A model generated the notes under the pieces. That model saw only the letters and a program-made list of their open reading frames with translations, did no database searches and was not told the origin of the DNA. A program made the translations under genes and the position numbers. This document shows, in pieces, positions 43,943 to 52,841 of a stretch of 64,000 nt of DNA. How positions within the stretch are numbered: position 1 is the first letter of the stretch; every line of letters begins with the position of its first letter. Origin of the DNA: Elusimicrobiales bacterium (lineage in GTDB: Bacteria; Elusimicrobiota; Elusimicrobia; Elusimicrobiales; UBA9959); assembly GCA_028713125.1 (NCBI GenBank), contig JAQTOU010000007.1:104158-168157 (forward strand), written 5' to 3'.

Positions 43943-46261
43943 ATGCGCAACTTCGCAAAAAACAGAGCTTCCGCGCAGGGGAAGAAAAAAACTTCGGCCC
44001 TTTCCTATGTCTTATACTGGGTCGGGGCTTTCGCTTTCAGCCTCTGGTTCATCTGGGTGCTGTTCACCTCCGGGACTCACGGCTTTATAGGCGACCCTGT
44101 CGCCTCGGCTTTCAAGGATTTCCTGGGCAATACCGCCTATATATTTCCTTTTATATTCCTTTACGGCCTGGTAGCCATTCTGGTCAACCTCAAAAAACCG
44201 CATAAAGGCGTGCTTACGCTCACGGCCGGCATACTGATGATACTGGGCTCGATGTCCGCCATCATCGGCCTCCTCAGCTCCCGCTTCGGCCCGGAGCATT
44301 TCGACGGCGGCTGGCTCGGCTACTTCCTGGAGCAGACCCTCTCCAAAATGTTCGGCGGCGTGGGGGCGGGGCTGTTCTCCGCCGTGATACTTTTCGCCGG
44401 CATCCAGGTCCTGTTCAAGATCTCCTGGCAGAAGGTCCTTAAGACCGTATCCGCCGCGGTCGCGGCCGATTTCCGGGACTGGCTCCAGGCCCGCCGCGAG
44501 CTGAACACCCGCCTGAAGAACATCTCCGACAAAGAGCAGGCCGAAGGCCAGGCCTACGACGTCAAGCCCATCTCCGAACCGCCGCCAGTGGTCAGGGCTA
44601 AAGAGCCGGCCGAAGAAAAGCCGGTTTTTGCCGCTCCCGAGCCCGTGGTCGTGCGCGCCCAGCAGGAAGCTCCCGCCGCGAAAGCGGCCAAACCCGCCGC
44701 GGCGGCGAAAAAAACGGAGTCCGACAAGACGAAGCTGGCGGACCCTTATTTCAAGGATTTCAAGCTGCCCGGCACCGACCTTCTTGAACCTCCGGCGAAG
44801 CAGAGCGCCATCGGCCCCGACGACGACGAGATCCGCAGCGCCCGGCTCCAGCTCGAAACCACTTTCAAGAGCTTCAACGTGAACGTGCAGGTCTCCGGCG
44901 TTTACCCGGGCCCGGTCATCACGCGCTACGAGGTCACCCCCGGGGTCGGGGTGAAGATCAACTCGATAGTCTCCCTTTCCAACGACGTCGCGCTCCGGAT
45001 GAAGTCGGCGGGCGCAATCCGCGTCATCGCCCCGATCCCCGGCAAGGACGCGATAGGCTTCGAGATCCCGAACAATACCAGGGCCAAGGTCTGCCTGCGT
45101 GAGCTCCTCGAGGACCCGGCTTTCAACGGGGCAAGCTCCCCGCTTACGGTCGCCCTGGGGCGCTTCGCCGAAGGCAAGGTGGCCACCGCGAACCTGGAGG
45201 GGATGCCCCACCTGCTCGTGGCCGGCGCTACCGCCAGCGGCAAGAGCGTCTTCATGCAGTCGCTGATCCTCTCCATCATTTTCCGCAACAAGCCCGACGA
45301 GGTCAAGTTCCTGTTCATCGACCCCAAGCGCCTCGAGCTGACTTTCTACGAGGACATCCCGTACCTCTACGACCCCAAGGAATCGCCGGACAGGGTTTCC
45401 GTCATAACCGATCCCAAGGACGCCGCCAAGTCGCTCGTGGCCCTCACGCGCGTGATGGAGAAGCGCTATAAGAAATTCGAGAAAGCCCGCGTAAAGAATA
45501 TCGCCTCCTACAACAAGTGGGCGCTCGAGAACTCCGAGCCCCAGGAATACTATATCATCGTGGTCATCGACGAGCTCGCCGACCTCATGCTCCAGCAGAA
45601 GAACGTCGTCGAGGACGCCATCCAGCGCCTGGCCCAGATGGCCCGCGCCGTGGGCATCCACCTGGTGCTCGCCACCCAGCGCCCCTCGGTGGACGTGATC
45701 ACCGGCGTCATAAAAGCCAACCTCCCGTCGCGCGTCGCGCTGCAGGTGACCTCCAAGACCGATTCCCGCGTGATCCTGGACTGCCCGGGCGCCGAGGCCC
45801 TCATCGGAAAAGGCGACCTGCTCTATCTCGCGATAGACGCCCAGAAGCCCTCCCGTATCCAGGGCGCTTACGTGAGCGAGGACGAGATACGCCGGGTCTC
45901 CGACTTCGTGAAGGCGCAGGCCAGGCCCAACTACCAGCCGCTCAGCGAGGACGAGGAAACCCAGGGCACCGGCAAGGGCAGTTCCTCCGAGGAAATGCTG
46001 ACCGCGCTTCGCCTCGTGCTGGAGCGCAAGCGCGTTTCGCAGGACCTGCTTAAGGCGCACTTCGGCTCCTCGTCGCGGGCCACCAATATTTTGAGCATCC
46101 TTGAAATGAGCGGGTTCATACACAAGCCGGAAGGGTCCAACCGCTGGGAGATCTACTTCGACAAGATAGAGGACCATCTTAAAAAGAACGCCGTCACGGG
46201 GCCGCAGCCGCTGGCGGAAGCGGAAGAGCCTGCCGGCGAGGAGTTCTCCAGAAATGAATAA
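43943..46261 (+). CDS. ftsK: FtsK/SpoIIIE-type DNA translocase
   Basis: 772 residues. Four hydrophobic segments lie in the first ~170 residues, then an Ala/Pro/Lys-rich linker. The RecA-like motor has Walker A GATASGKSV and Walker B VVIDELADLM, plus ATQRPSVDVITGVIKANLPSRVALQV. A C-terminal gamma winged-helix domain (DLLKAHFGSSSRATNILSILEMSGFI) would read KOPS-like sequences. It moves DNA through the septum and activates dimer resolution at the division site. It overlaps lolA by eight bases. Confidence 0.95.
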   Translation: MRNFAKNRASAQGKKKTSALSYVLYWVGAFAFSLWFIWVLFTSGTHGFIGDPVASAFKDFLGNTAYIFPFIFLYGLVAILVNLKKPHKGVLTLTAGILMILGSMSAIIGLLSSRFGPEHFDGGWLGYFLEQTLSKMFGGVGAGLFSAVILFAGIQVLFKISWQKVLKTVSAAVAADFRDWLQARRELNTRLKNISDKEQAEGQAYDVKPISEPPPVVRAKEPAEEKPVFAAPEPVVVRAQQEAPAAKAAKPAAAAKKTESDKTKLADPYFKDFKLPGTDLLEPPAKQSAIGPDDDEIRSARLQLETTFKSFNVNVQVSGVYPGPVITRYEVTPGVGVKINSIVSLSNDVALRMKSAGAIRVIAPIPGKDAIGFEIPNNTRAKVCLRELLEDPAFNGASSPLTVALGRFAEGKVATANLEGMPHLLVAGATASGKSVFMQSLILSIIFRNKPDEVKFLFIDPKRLELTFYEDIPYLYDPKESPDRVSVITDPKDAAKSLVALTRVMEKRYKKFEKARVKNIASYNKWALENSEPQEYYIIVVIDELADLMLQQKNVVEDAIQRLAQMARAVGIHLVLATQRPSVDVITGVIKANLPSRVALQVTSKTDSRVILDCPGAEALIGKGDLLYLAIDAQKPSRIQGAYVSEDEIRRVSDFVKAQARPNYQPLSEDEETQGTGKGSSSEEMLTALRLVLERKRVSQDLLKAHFGSSSRATNILSILEMSGFIHKPEGSNRWEIYFDKIEDHLKKNAVTGPQPLAEAEEPAGEEFSRNE

Positions 46262-47051
46262 AATATTCACCTTTTTCCTGGTCTTCGTCCTAGCCGCCGG
46301 GGCCTCCGCCCAGCAGAAGCCGGCCCCCAAGAAAGCCGCGCAGCCGCAGAAGAAGGAAACCGCGCAGCCTAAAAAGAAAGACGCTGCCCAGCCGGCGAAA
46401 AAGGAAGCCGCCGTTTCCGTTTCCACCAAAACCGCCGCGGCGGCCCCGGCGGAGAAGGCGGCCGACCCCGCCGTTGAAATAATCGAGAAGCTCAAAGCCT
46501 GGGACGCCAAACTCGAAACCCTCAAAGCTAACTTTACCCAGGAAGTGAACTTTACCGAAGCCGGGCTGAAGCAGTCCATCGAAGGGAACCTGCGCTACGT
46601 GAAGCCCAACCTGCTGCGGATAGAGCACTCCAAGCCCGCCGCGCAGATCGTGGTGACGGACAAAGAAAATATCTGGATCTACAAGCCCTCCGACAACCAG
46701 GCCGTGCGCACCTCGTGGGACGCCTGGCGCCGCACCCAGGACCAGAACTTCTCCGGCATCCTGGACTTCGGCAATTACTCGGCGCTCGCGGCCAGGAACA
46801 GCGTGCTGGCGACGCCTTCGGCCGGCGGGGGCCCGGCAACAATAGTCTTCACCCCGCGCTCGGGAGCCGGCTATACGCTTACGCTGAAGCTTTCGCCGCA
46901 GGACTTTTTTCCCGTAGAGGCGGAACTGGCAGTGGACGGCACGATCATAAAGACCCGCCTCTCCTCCGTAGAGAAGAACGGCGCCGTCGACAAGGAAATC
47001 TTCAAATTCTCTCCGCCCAAAGGCGTCGAAGTCCTGGAGTTCAAGAACTAA
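46254..47051 (+). CDS. lolA: outer-membrane lipoprotein carrier protein LolA-like
   Basis: 265 residues. A signal peptide (MNKIFTFFLVFVLAAGASAQ) is followed by a Lys/Ala/Pro-rich linker of ~60 residues, longer than in typical LolA. The conserved domain (about 78-265) has LKANFTQEVNF, GNLRYVKPNLLRIEHSKP, DNQAVRTSW and the SPQDFFPVEAELAVDGTIIKTRLSSVEKN segment. It ferries lipoproteins across the periplasm, direct evidence for an outer membrane. The start lies inside ftsK. Confidence 0.88.
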   Translation: MNKIFTFFLVFVLAAGASAQQKPAPKKAAQPQKKETAQPKKKDAAQPAKKEAAVSVSTKTAAAAPAEKAADPAVEIIEKLKAWDAKLETLKANFTQEVNFTEAGLKQSIEGNLRYVKPNLLRIEHSKPAAQIVVTDKENIWIYKPSDNQAVRTSWDAWRRTQDQNFSGILDFGNYSALAARNSVLATPSAGGGPATIVFTPRSGAGYTLTLKLSPQDFFPVEAELAVDGTIIKTRLSSVEKNGAVDKEIFKFSPPKGVEVLEFKN

Positions 47052-47054
47052 CCG

Positions 47055-47663
47055 ATGACACTACCTAACCGCATAACGATGGGCCGCATGGGCCTCAGCC
47101 TCGCCATCTTCGCCTTTATCATAACCAACACCCTCTGGGCGGAGCTGGTCGCCCTGCTCCTGCTCACCATAGCCGCTATTTCCGACGGCGTGGACGGCGC
47201 GATAGCCCGCCGGACCGGGACCTCGACGCCGTTCGGGGCCATAGCCGACCCCTTCGCCGACAAGCTGCTGATCATGTCGGTTTTCCTGTCTTTCGCCTCG
47301 CTGAAAGAACTGGATATCCCCATCTGGGCCGTTTTCCTTATCCTGCTGAGGGAACTTACGATCTCCACCCTGCGCGTGCTGGCGGCCCTCAACGGCGTGG
47401 CGCTTAAAGCCGAGCGGGCGGGGAAGATCAAAACCACCATCCAGCTAACCTCGGCCTTTATCATTTTGGTGCTGCTCATCCTCAGCATGTGGTCCAAGGT
47501 CCAGACCCTGCCGCGGTTCTTCGAATACCTGGGCTCCTTCGACGGGCCGGCCAGCTGGTGGCTCACGGTGATAACGGCCTTCTTCACCGTTATCAGCGGG
47601 GCCATCTACCTGGCCAACCACCGCGACCTGATCTACAAATCCTGGAACGAGAAAGGGCAGTAG
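47055..47663 (+). CDS. pgsA: CDP-diacylglycerol-glycerol-3-phosphate 3-phosphatidyltransferase
   Basis: 202 residues. The CDP-alcohol transferase motif D-x2-D-G-x2-A-R-x8-G-x3-D-x3-D is complete: Asp44 and Asp47 in SDGVDGAIARR, Asp65 and Asp69 in GAIADPFADK. Four or more membrane segments. It makes phosphatidylglycerophosphate. The next gene is the matching phosphatase pgpA, so the two make phosphatidylglycerol, the substrate of MprF encoded elsewhere in the window. Confidence 0.94.
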   Translation: MTLPNRITMGRMGLSLAIFAFIITNTLWAELVALLLLTIAAISDGVDGAIARRTGTSTPFGAIADPFADKLLIMSVFLSFASLKELDIPIWAVFLILLRELTISTLRVLAALNGVALKAERAGKIKTTIQLTSAFIILVLLILSMWSKVQTLPRFFEYLGSFDGPASWWLTVITAFFTVISGAIYLANHRDLIYKSWNEKGQ

Positions 47664-47674
47664 CTCCCGTCCCG

Positions 47675-48172
47675 ATGCCAATCAAGGACTTCCTGATCCG
47701 GTTCCTGGCCAGCGGCGGTTTTATAAGCTACGTGCCCGCCCGCATCACGGGGTTTAAAAAGTTCACGGGCTCCGGCATGGCCGGAACCCTCGTCGCCCTG
47801 GCCCTCGTGCCTTTCCTCCCGGAAAATAAAACGGCCTTCGCCGTTTTCTGCCTCGCCTTCTTCCCTTTCTCGGTATGGATCGCCGGCCTGGCCTCCAAAA
47901 GCTACGGCACCCATGACGACCCCCGCATCGTTATCGACGAGATGATAGGCTACTGGCTGGCGCTGTTGTTCCTGGACAGGACGCCTTTCAACCTGGCCGC
48001 GGCCTTCGTTTTTTTCCGCGCGCTGGACACCCTGAAGCCCTGGCCCATCTACAAACTTGAAACCAGCTGCAGCGGGGGTTTTGGTATAATTATTGATGAC
48101 GCGCTGGCCGGAGTAGAGGCCAACCTGCTCACAAGGCTAGCCGCGCTTTTACTCTACAGATATTACCTATGA
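47675..48172 (+). CDS. pgpA: phosphatidylglycerophosphatase A
   Basis: 165 residues from the ATG at 47675, 11 bases after pgsA. The diagnostic segment is HDDPRIVIDEMIGYWLAL (about 89-106). Three or four membrane helices and the C-terminal DDALAGVEANLLTRL segment complete the family pattern. It dephosphorylates phosphatidylglycerophosphate to phosphatidylglycerol. Its last bases overlap the next gene (ATGA). Confidence 0.92.
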   Translation: MPIKDFLIRFLASGGFISYVPARITGFKKFTGSGMAGTLVALALVPFLPENKTAFAVFCLAFFPFSVWIAGLASKSYGTHDDPRIVIDEMIGYWLALLFLDRTPFNLAAAFVFFRALDTLKPWPIYKLETSCSGGFGIIIDDALAGVEANLLTRLAALLLYRYYL

Positions 48173-49083
48173 GACTCAAGTTTATCCTGCTACCCCTGCT
48201 CCTGGCCGCGCCGCTTTCGGCCCAGGAAAACCCTTTGCCGGGCAGCACCGCCCCCGCCGGCGCCTTCTATATGCCGGCCATGCCCGCCCCCATACTGCCG
48301 CCGGTCAAGCAGGACCCGACCAAACCCGTCCGCTACGAAGAAGGGAAAGCCTCGCTCAGCGGGCTGGTGCTTATGCCCACCGCGTACAGGGGCAGGGGGA
48401 AGAACGCGATCGGGCTGGGCCTGGACTTCAACGCGGCCTACTACATAGGCCGCCTTTACGGGAAGAACACCCTGGCCTGGACCGTTGAAAAAACCAACTA
48501 TATCGACCGCGTCGGCCTGTGGCTGCTTTCGGCCGACTCCAAGATGCAGGTGCAGACCGAGGGAAAATGGCGCCCCGCCATGGCTGCCGGCGTGCAGGGT
48601 ATTTTCATGTTCCGCGACGCTCCGCAGCCGCCGATAAACGGGACCTTCAACCTGACGGTCAAGGCGACCGGGAAAAAAACGGACACTTTCGCCAACGCCT
48701 ACCTGGTACTCACGAAGCGCCTGCACCCCAAATTCATACTTAACGCCGGCTATTCCGACGGCGACATGCCCAAGGTCATCTACAGCCTTTCCGAGTTCCT
48801 TTCAAAAGGAGCCATCAACCGCAGCTACAACCGCAGCGAGACTACCGACGTGCAGATACCGACCGGGATGCTTTTCGGCGGGATGATGTGGCTCCCCAAA
48901 AAAGACTCGCCCCTCGGCCTGGAGCTGATGATCCCCCAGGGCGCCCCGCTGCGGCCCGTGCTCTACAACCTGCACCTGGGCACCCTGCTCAAGCTAAATT
49001 TCGAGATTTCCTACCTTACCTTCAAAGGCGGTTGGGACCTGATGGGAATGTTCCAGTTCAGGTACAATTACCTGCCGAGATAG
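48169..49083 (+). CDS. putative outer-membrane protein, unknown family
   Basis: 304 residues. There is a signal peptide (MRLKFILLPLLLAAPLSAQ), a Pro-rich segment (about 25-50), then many alternating hydrophobic and aromatic stretches (GLGLDFNAAYYIGRLYG, TFNLTVKA, FQFRYNYLP) suggesting beta-strands of an outer-membrane barrel. I recognise no family. Its ATG overlaps the pgpA stop, and it is the end of the ftsK-lolA-pgsA-pgpA unit, closed by an intrinsic terminator. Confidence 0.72.
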   Translation: MRLKFILLPLLLAAPLSAQENPLPGSTAPAGAFYMPAMPAPILPPVKQDPTKPVRYEEGKASLSGLVLMPTAYRGRGKNAIGLGLDFNAAYYIGRLYGKNTLAWTVEKTNYIDRVGLWLLSADSKMQVQTEGKWRPAMAAGVQGIFMFRDAPQPPINGTFNLTVKATGKKTDTFANAYLVLTKRLHPKFILNAGYSDGDMPKVIYSLSEFLSKGAINRSYNRSETTDVQIPTGMLFGGMMWLPKKDSPLGLELMIPQGAPLRPVLYNLHLGTLLKLNFEISYLTFKGGWDLMGMFQFRYNYLPR

Positions 49084-49110
49084 GGCGGCAGGGAGCAAGC
49101 CGGCCCCAAT

Positions 49111-49139
49111 AAAAAAACCGCGTTCCCGCGGTTTTTTCT
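49111..49139. terminator. bidirectional intrinsic terminator
   Basis: AACCGCG-TTCC-CGCGGTT with A-run before and T-run after (AAAAAAA ... TTTTTT). It separates the convergent outer-membrane protein gene (plus) and the DUF2723/TPR gene (minus) and can serve both. Confidence 0.88.
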
Positions 49140-49165
49140 TTTCCGTCCTGCTTTTTCCAGCCGCG

Positions 49166-51286
49166 CTACCGGCCCTTCAGCTGCGCCAGGTATTTAGCGG
49201 CCTGGGGGTGGTTCGGATTAAGCCGCACCGTTTCGGTCAATTCGGCGCGCACTTTATCCCAGTCCCTGTTCCAGTAAAGGATGGCCAGGTTATAATGCGC
49301 GTCGGCGAGCGCCGGGTTCCGCTTAAGCGAAAAATCGTACGCCGCGCCCGCGGCCTCCTTCTCTCCTAGTTTCTCCAGCGACACGCCGTAATTAAGCCAG
49401 GCGTAGGCGCTAGAGGAGGAGAGGCTCGCCCTGAGGGAGGGGAGGGAATAATATTTCAGGCTCAGCAGGAGCAGCCTTTCATAAGTGTCCGCGGAAGCCC
49501 GGAAGCAGTCCCTGGCCGCCTTCCAGTCTCCGCGCGAGGAATAATAAAAACCTTCGTAAAGCGGCGCGTCGGGAAGATCCCCATCTAGCAGCGAGGCGAG
49601 GCGCAGGTCCCGGAGCGACTCCGCGTCCAGCCCGCCCGCCGCGCTGCGGCCCGCGGCCCCCGCCAGGAAAGCCTGCGCGTAGGAAGTCCCGATATCCCTG
49701 TCAAAGAAGTCCCTGTAATCCCTGTCCAGCCTCGGGAAGGAGTAGAAAAGCCACGGCCGGCCTTCCCGCTGGCGCGCAGCCGGATAAAGCAGGTTGAGCG
49801 TCCCGCGGGGAAGCGCCGGAACCGCGCGGGGAAGATCCGCGTCCATAGTGGAATAAACGCCGCCGGGGTTCGCGGCGGCGAACTTGCTCCACTCGCCCTC
49901 GTCTCCGGAGTTAAGGTTGAAAAGCGACAATCCCGGCGTGTAGCGGCTCTTCGTAGCCCTGTACCACGGCGACGCGCTCAGGCCCTGCGCCACCAGCTCG
50001 AGGTCGGGCCGCAAGCCGCGCACCGCCTGCAGGTACCAGAGGGAGAAAAGCTGGACGTCTTTTTTCGCGACGAGGGCGGAGCCTGGCGGCGCGCCGCGCA
50101 TCGCGTCGGAGGCGAAATCCTCGGCGGCGAAAAGCCAGCGCCTGGCCGAGCCGTGAGCCCCGTTATGGAACACCAGCGCCGAGGCGGCCGCCGCGGCCAG
50201 GACCAGGCCGGGCAGGGCGCGCGGCCGCAGGCCGGCCAGATAAAAGAACCCGGCGGCGGCCCAGAAGGCCGCGGCCAGGTCGGGCAGCAGATAATAAGGC
50301 TCGACGATGGCGAGCGCATGGGGATTGGGCGGCATATTGGCCATGAAAATAAAGACCGGGCCCGAAAAGACGAAAAGCGCGGCTAGAGCCAGCAGGCGGC
50401 GGCGGTCGCTCTTCCATTCCGCCCAGATCCCGGCCCCGGTCAAAGCGAGGGCGAGGCTGAAATTCTCCCAAAGATGCAGCGCGTAATACTTAAGGCCCGG
50501 GAGGAAAAGTTCGCCGGGCGCGTAGTTCAGGGAGATCAGGTCCAGCGTTGAGCCGTAGCTTTTGCGGGTGATGACGGCCAGGAAGGTTTTCAGGTCGGCC
50601 GGGTGGCTCCAGTCGAAGAGCGGCCAGCCCGACGAGCGGAAGGGCAGGTAGAGATAGACCGAAAAACCCAGGAAAAAGAAGCCGGCCGACTTTAAAAGGC
50701 CGGCCCAGCCGCCTTCTTTCAGCGAAGGCCAGAGCAGGACGAACAGCGCCGGAGCGGACAGCACGAGGTCCATGCGGTTGGCCATGCCGAAGCCGAGCAG
50801 GAAAGCAGACAGCATGACGGCGCGGGCTCCCCGCTGCGAAGCCGAGGCGAGCAGCAGGGCGGCGAAAAGGAAATTGAGCGAGTACATCTCCGGCACGCTG
50901 GAAACGGTGCGCAGCGTGAAATTAAAACCGAGCAGGAGCGCCGCGAAGAAAGCGGCGAGGGGGGAAAAAGAAGCCGCGGCCAGGCGCCAGAAAACCAGGA
51001 CCCCCGCGATGCCCGCCAGCGCGGAATACAGGTTGAGCCGCCATGCCGGGTTGCCGAGCGGGATCAGGGAGAACAGTTTCGCGGAAATTATATAGAGCGG
51101 GTAGCCCGGCTGGTGCGCCACGCCCAAAGTCCACGCGGCGCAGGCCATCTCCCCCGAGTCGCGGTAAGGCGGCAGCACCGGCGGCAGGCAATAAATATAC
51201 AGTGGGACAAGTATGAAAGCCAGCAGCGCCGCGAAAACAAATTCCGGCGTAAACAGCTTTTCCCCGTCCCGCTCAATTCCATCCAT
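49166..51286 (-). CDS. DUF2723 membrane protein with TPR tail (PMT-like)
   Basis: 706 residues. The N-terminal half has about ten or more membrane segments and the DUF2723/TMEM260-like signature (YRDSGEMACAAWTLGVAHQPGYPLYII), a family related to protein O-mannosyltransferases, with the acidic residue in the first external loop. The middle part is soluble, and the C-terminus (about 610-706) holds TPR-like repeats (YGVSLEKLGEKEAAGAAYDFSLKRNP). It may transfer sugar from a lipid carrier to secreted proteins, which is inference. Its start is ~240 bases from repeat copy 2. Confidence 0.82.
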   Translation of the reverse strand: MDGIERDGEKLFTPEFVFAALLAFILVPLYIYCLPPVLPPYRDSGEMACAAWTLGVAHQPGYPLYIISAKLFSLIPLGNPAWRLNLYSALAGIAGVLVFWRLAAASFSPLAAFFAALLLGFNFTLRTVSSVPEMYSLNFLFAALLLASASQRGARAVMLSAFLLGFGMANRMDLVLSAPALFVLLWPSLKEGGWAGLLKSAGFFFLGFSVYLYLPFRSSGWPLFDWSHPADLKTFLAVITRKSYGSTLDLISLNYAPGELFLPGLKYYALHLWENFSLALALTGAGIWAEWKSDRRRLLALAALFVFSGPVFIFMANMPPNPHALAIVEPYYLLPDLAAAFWAAAGFFYLAGLRPRALPGLVLAAAAASALVFHNGAHGSARRWLFAAEDFASDAMRGAPPGSALVAKKDVQLFSLWYLQAVRGLRPDLELVAQGLSASPWYRATKSRYTPGLSLFNLNSGDEGEWSKFAAANPGGVYSTMDADLPRAVPALPRGTLNLLYPAARQREGRPWLFYSFPRLDRDYRDFFDRDIGTSYAQAFLAGAAGRSAAGGLDAESLRDLRLASLLDGDLPDAPLYEGFYYSSRGDWKAARDCFRASADTYERLLLLSLKYYSLPSLRASLSSSSAYAWLNYGVSLEKLGEKEAAGAAYDFSLKRNPALADAHYNLAILYWNRDWDKVRAELTETVRLNPNHPQAAKYLAQLKGR

Positions 51287-51340
51287 ACGGGATTTATTTT
51301 ATAACTTATTAAGCGCCTATGGGAAAACAAAGAAAGCGCG

Positions 51341-51490
51341 GGACGGCTGGCGGCCTACCGTGCGGGCAGGAACGCAAAACGCGTTCGGGCACACCGTGCC
51401 CTCACTCCGTGTTCGCCCGCCGGGCTATGCAACCGGCGGGCTCTCCGAGGGTTTTGCTAACCCGGCCCGCACGGTCTCCGCCAGGTTACT
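51341..51490. repeat. palindromic element with two inner perfect hairpins
   Basis: The left arm (51347-51367) and right arm (51465-51484) are inverted copies: CTGGCGG, two extra bases, then ACCGTGCGGGC versus GCCCGCACGGT then CTCCGCCAG. Between them are GGGCAC/GTGCCC (about 51387-51401) and GCCCGCCGG/CCGGCGGGC (about 51415-51441). There is no T-run and no convincing gene. It lies in the ~410-base gap 51287-51699, next to repeat copy 2, and otherwise nothing else is seen there. Confidence 0.65.
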
Positions 51491-51528
51491 CGATTTTAAT
51501 GCAAAGGGTTATTGTCTGAGAAAGTGAG

Positions 51529-51683
51529 CGGAGGGGTGGCAGGGGTTCTGTTTCGCGAACCCTTTGGGGAAGGGGGGGCCCCGCCATAATTTCCCAAGGC
51601 GGGGGGAAACCGCGCAACGGTTTCCATCTTCCAGGGTTCGCGGGGCAGAACCCCTGACAGGCCCCCGACTTCGCATCTCGCGG
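51529..51683. repeat. dispersed structured repeat, copy 2
   Basis: Homologous to 15606-15761 in the same orientation. The left arm CAGGGGTTCTGTTTCGCGAA pairs with the right arm ending GGGGCAGAACCCCTG with only three G-T-type differences. Inner hairpins are CCCCGCC/GGCGGGG and GGAAACCG/CGGTTTCC. The right end is 16 bases from the stop of the TPR gene. Several arm positions differ from copy 1 on both sides of the pair. Confidence 0.8.
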
Positions 51684-51699
51684 GTCTGCTCCGCTCTGC

Positions 51700-52773
51700 T
51701 TATTTCTTCTTGAGTTGTTCTATCAGGCTGTCGGCTTGGGGTTTGAGGGCGGGGTCGAGGGCGGACATTTTGAGGAAATCTTTTTTTGCGCCGCGGGCGT
51801 CGCCGAGCTCGGCGCGCAGGCGGCCGCGCAGGTCGTAGTTGAGCGGGTTGTCCGGGGCTTTTTCAACCGCCGTTTCGGCGGCCTCGAGGCCGTATTTGAC
51901 CTCGCCGACGCGGTGCATCGCGGAGCCCAGGAGATAATAATAGCTGGCGTAGCCCGAGATCTGCTGCCAGTCCATGGCGTAGGAATAATCCCAGGCCGCG
52001 CAGGAGAAATCGCCCAGCGCCTCGCAGGAAAAACCGCGGTGCAGATAATATTTGGGGCGGCCGCCGCTCAGGCGGATAGCTTCCGAGAATTTTTTTACCG
52101 CTCGCTTATGAAGCCCCTGCGCCGCGTAGAGCATCCCCAGCCGCCACAGCACGACGTGGCTGTCGGGCTTCAGCCCGAGGAACTTAAGCCCGGCGTTCTC
52201 CGCTCCCTGGTAGTCCTTGAGCTGTTCCAGGCAGAGCATGCTCAGCTGGTACCCGTCGACCTGCTTCGGCTTAAGCCGGGAAAAAGAGGCCGCGTCGGAG
52301 GCGCAGGCTTTATAGTCCGCAAGAGCGTAGCCGGCCTCAGCCCTAACAAGGTAGCCCTCGTCATAGGTCGGGTCATAGGACAGGGCCTTTGAGGCCAGCT
52401 CCTTTTCCTTTTCATGATCTCCGAAAAGCCGGCCATAGACCAGTGCCTTCAGGAGGTGGGAAATTTCCTGCGCATAGCCGAGCTTTATAGCCTTGTCGGC
52501 CTCCTCAAGGGCTTCCTTCCCCTGGCCCGACTCGTAATAAAGCCGGGCCCGGTAATAATGCATCAGGGCGTCGTTAGGATGGGCCGAAAGCCGCTTTTCC
52601 ACTTCAAAGACCGATTCACCGAGACCGCGAGAAGCGGCGATGCTGTTTATCTCGCTCCAGCCAAGGCGCTCCTCCTCCGCGGTCACGGACCGCTCCAGGG
52701 CGGAAAAAACGGCGCCCAGCAAAAGCGCGGCCCCTGCCGCCGAAGCCAGAATTATCTTGAGGGTCTTTGTCAT
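51700..52773 (-). CDS. TPR-repeat protein with N-terminal membrane anchor
   Basis: 357 residues. A short N-terminal hydrophobic segment (IILASAAGAALLLGAVFSAL) is an anchor or signal, then about eight 34-residue TPR units (for example YYRARLYYESGQGKEALEEADKAI and LRGRLRAELGDARGAKKDFLKM) run to the end. Probably a periplasmic protein-protein scaffold; partners are not visible. It has a near-perfect promoter and a 5' leader hairpin of its own. Confidence 0.85.
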   Translation of the reverse strand: MTKTLKIILASAAGAALLLGAVFSALERSVTAEEERLGWSEINSIAASRGLGESVFEVEKRLSAHPNDALMHYYRARLYYESGQGKEALEEADKAIKLGYAQEISHLLKALVYGRLFGDHEKEKELASKALSYDPTYDEGYLVRAEAGYALADYKACASDAASFSRLKPKQVDGYQLSMLCLEQLKDYQGAENAGLKFLGLKPDSHVVLWRLGMLYAAQGLHKRAVKKFSEAIRLSGGRPKYYLHRGFSCEALGDFSCAAWDYSYAMDWQQISGYASYYYLLGSAMHRVGEVKYGLEAAETAVEKAPDNPLNYDLRGRLRAELGDARGAKKDFLKMSALDPALKPQADSLIEQLKKK

Positions 52774-52792
52774 ACTGCGGGATAAAATAAGG

Positions 52793-52833
52793 CAGGGCTG
52801 CCTATGGGGGGTAGGGTGAGGGAGGCAGCCCTG
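52793..52833 (-). promoter_or_regulatory. 5'-leader hairpin of the TPR gene
   Basis: CAGGGCTGCC (52793-52802) pairs perfectly with GGCAGCCCTG (52824-52833), spanning the expected transcript start (~52835) to about 20 bases before the start codon. It may protect the RNA 5' end or control translation; no match to a known riboswitch is recognised. Confidence 0.5.
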
Positions 52834-52841
52834 ACAGTTTT

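Noticed and set aside
44012..46579. 855-codon minus-strand open frame opposite ftsK and lolA
   Set aside because: The plus strand has complete FtsK and LolA with recognisable motifs; the antisense frame shows only low-complexity composition and arises from GC-rich codon use.
51213..51527. Short plus-strand frames across the palindromic element before repeat copy 2
   Set aside because: They run through inverted repeats and have no ribosome-binding site; the DNA structure explains the open frame better.
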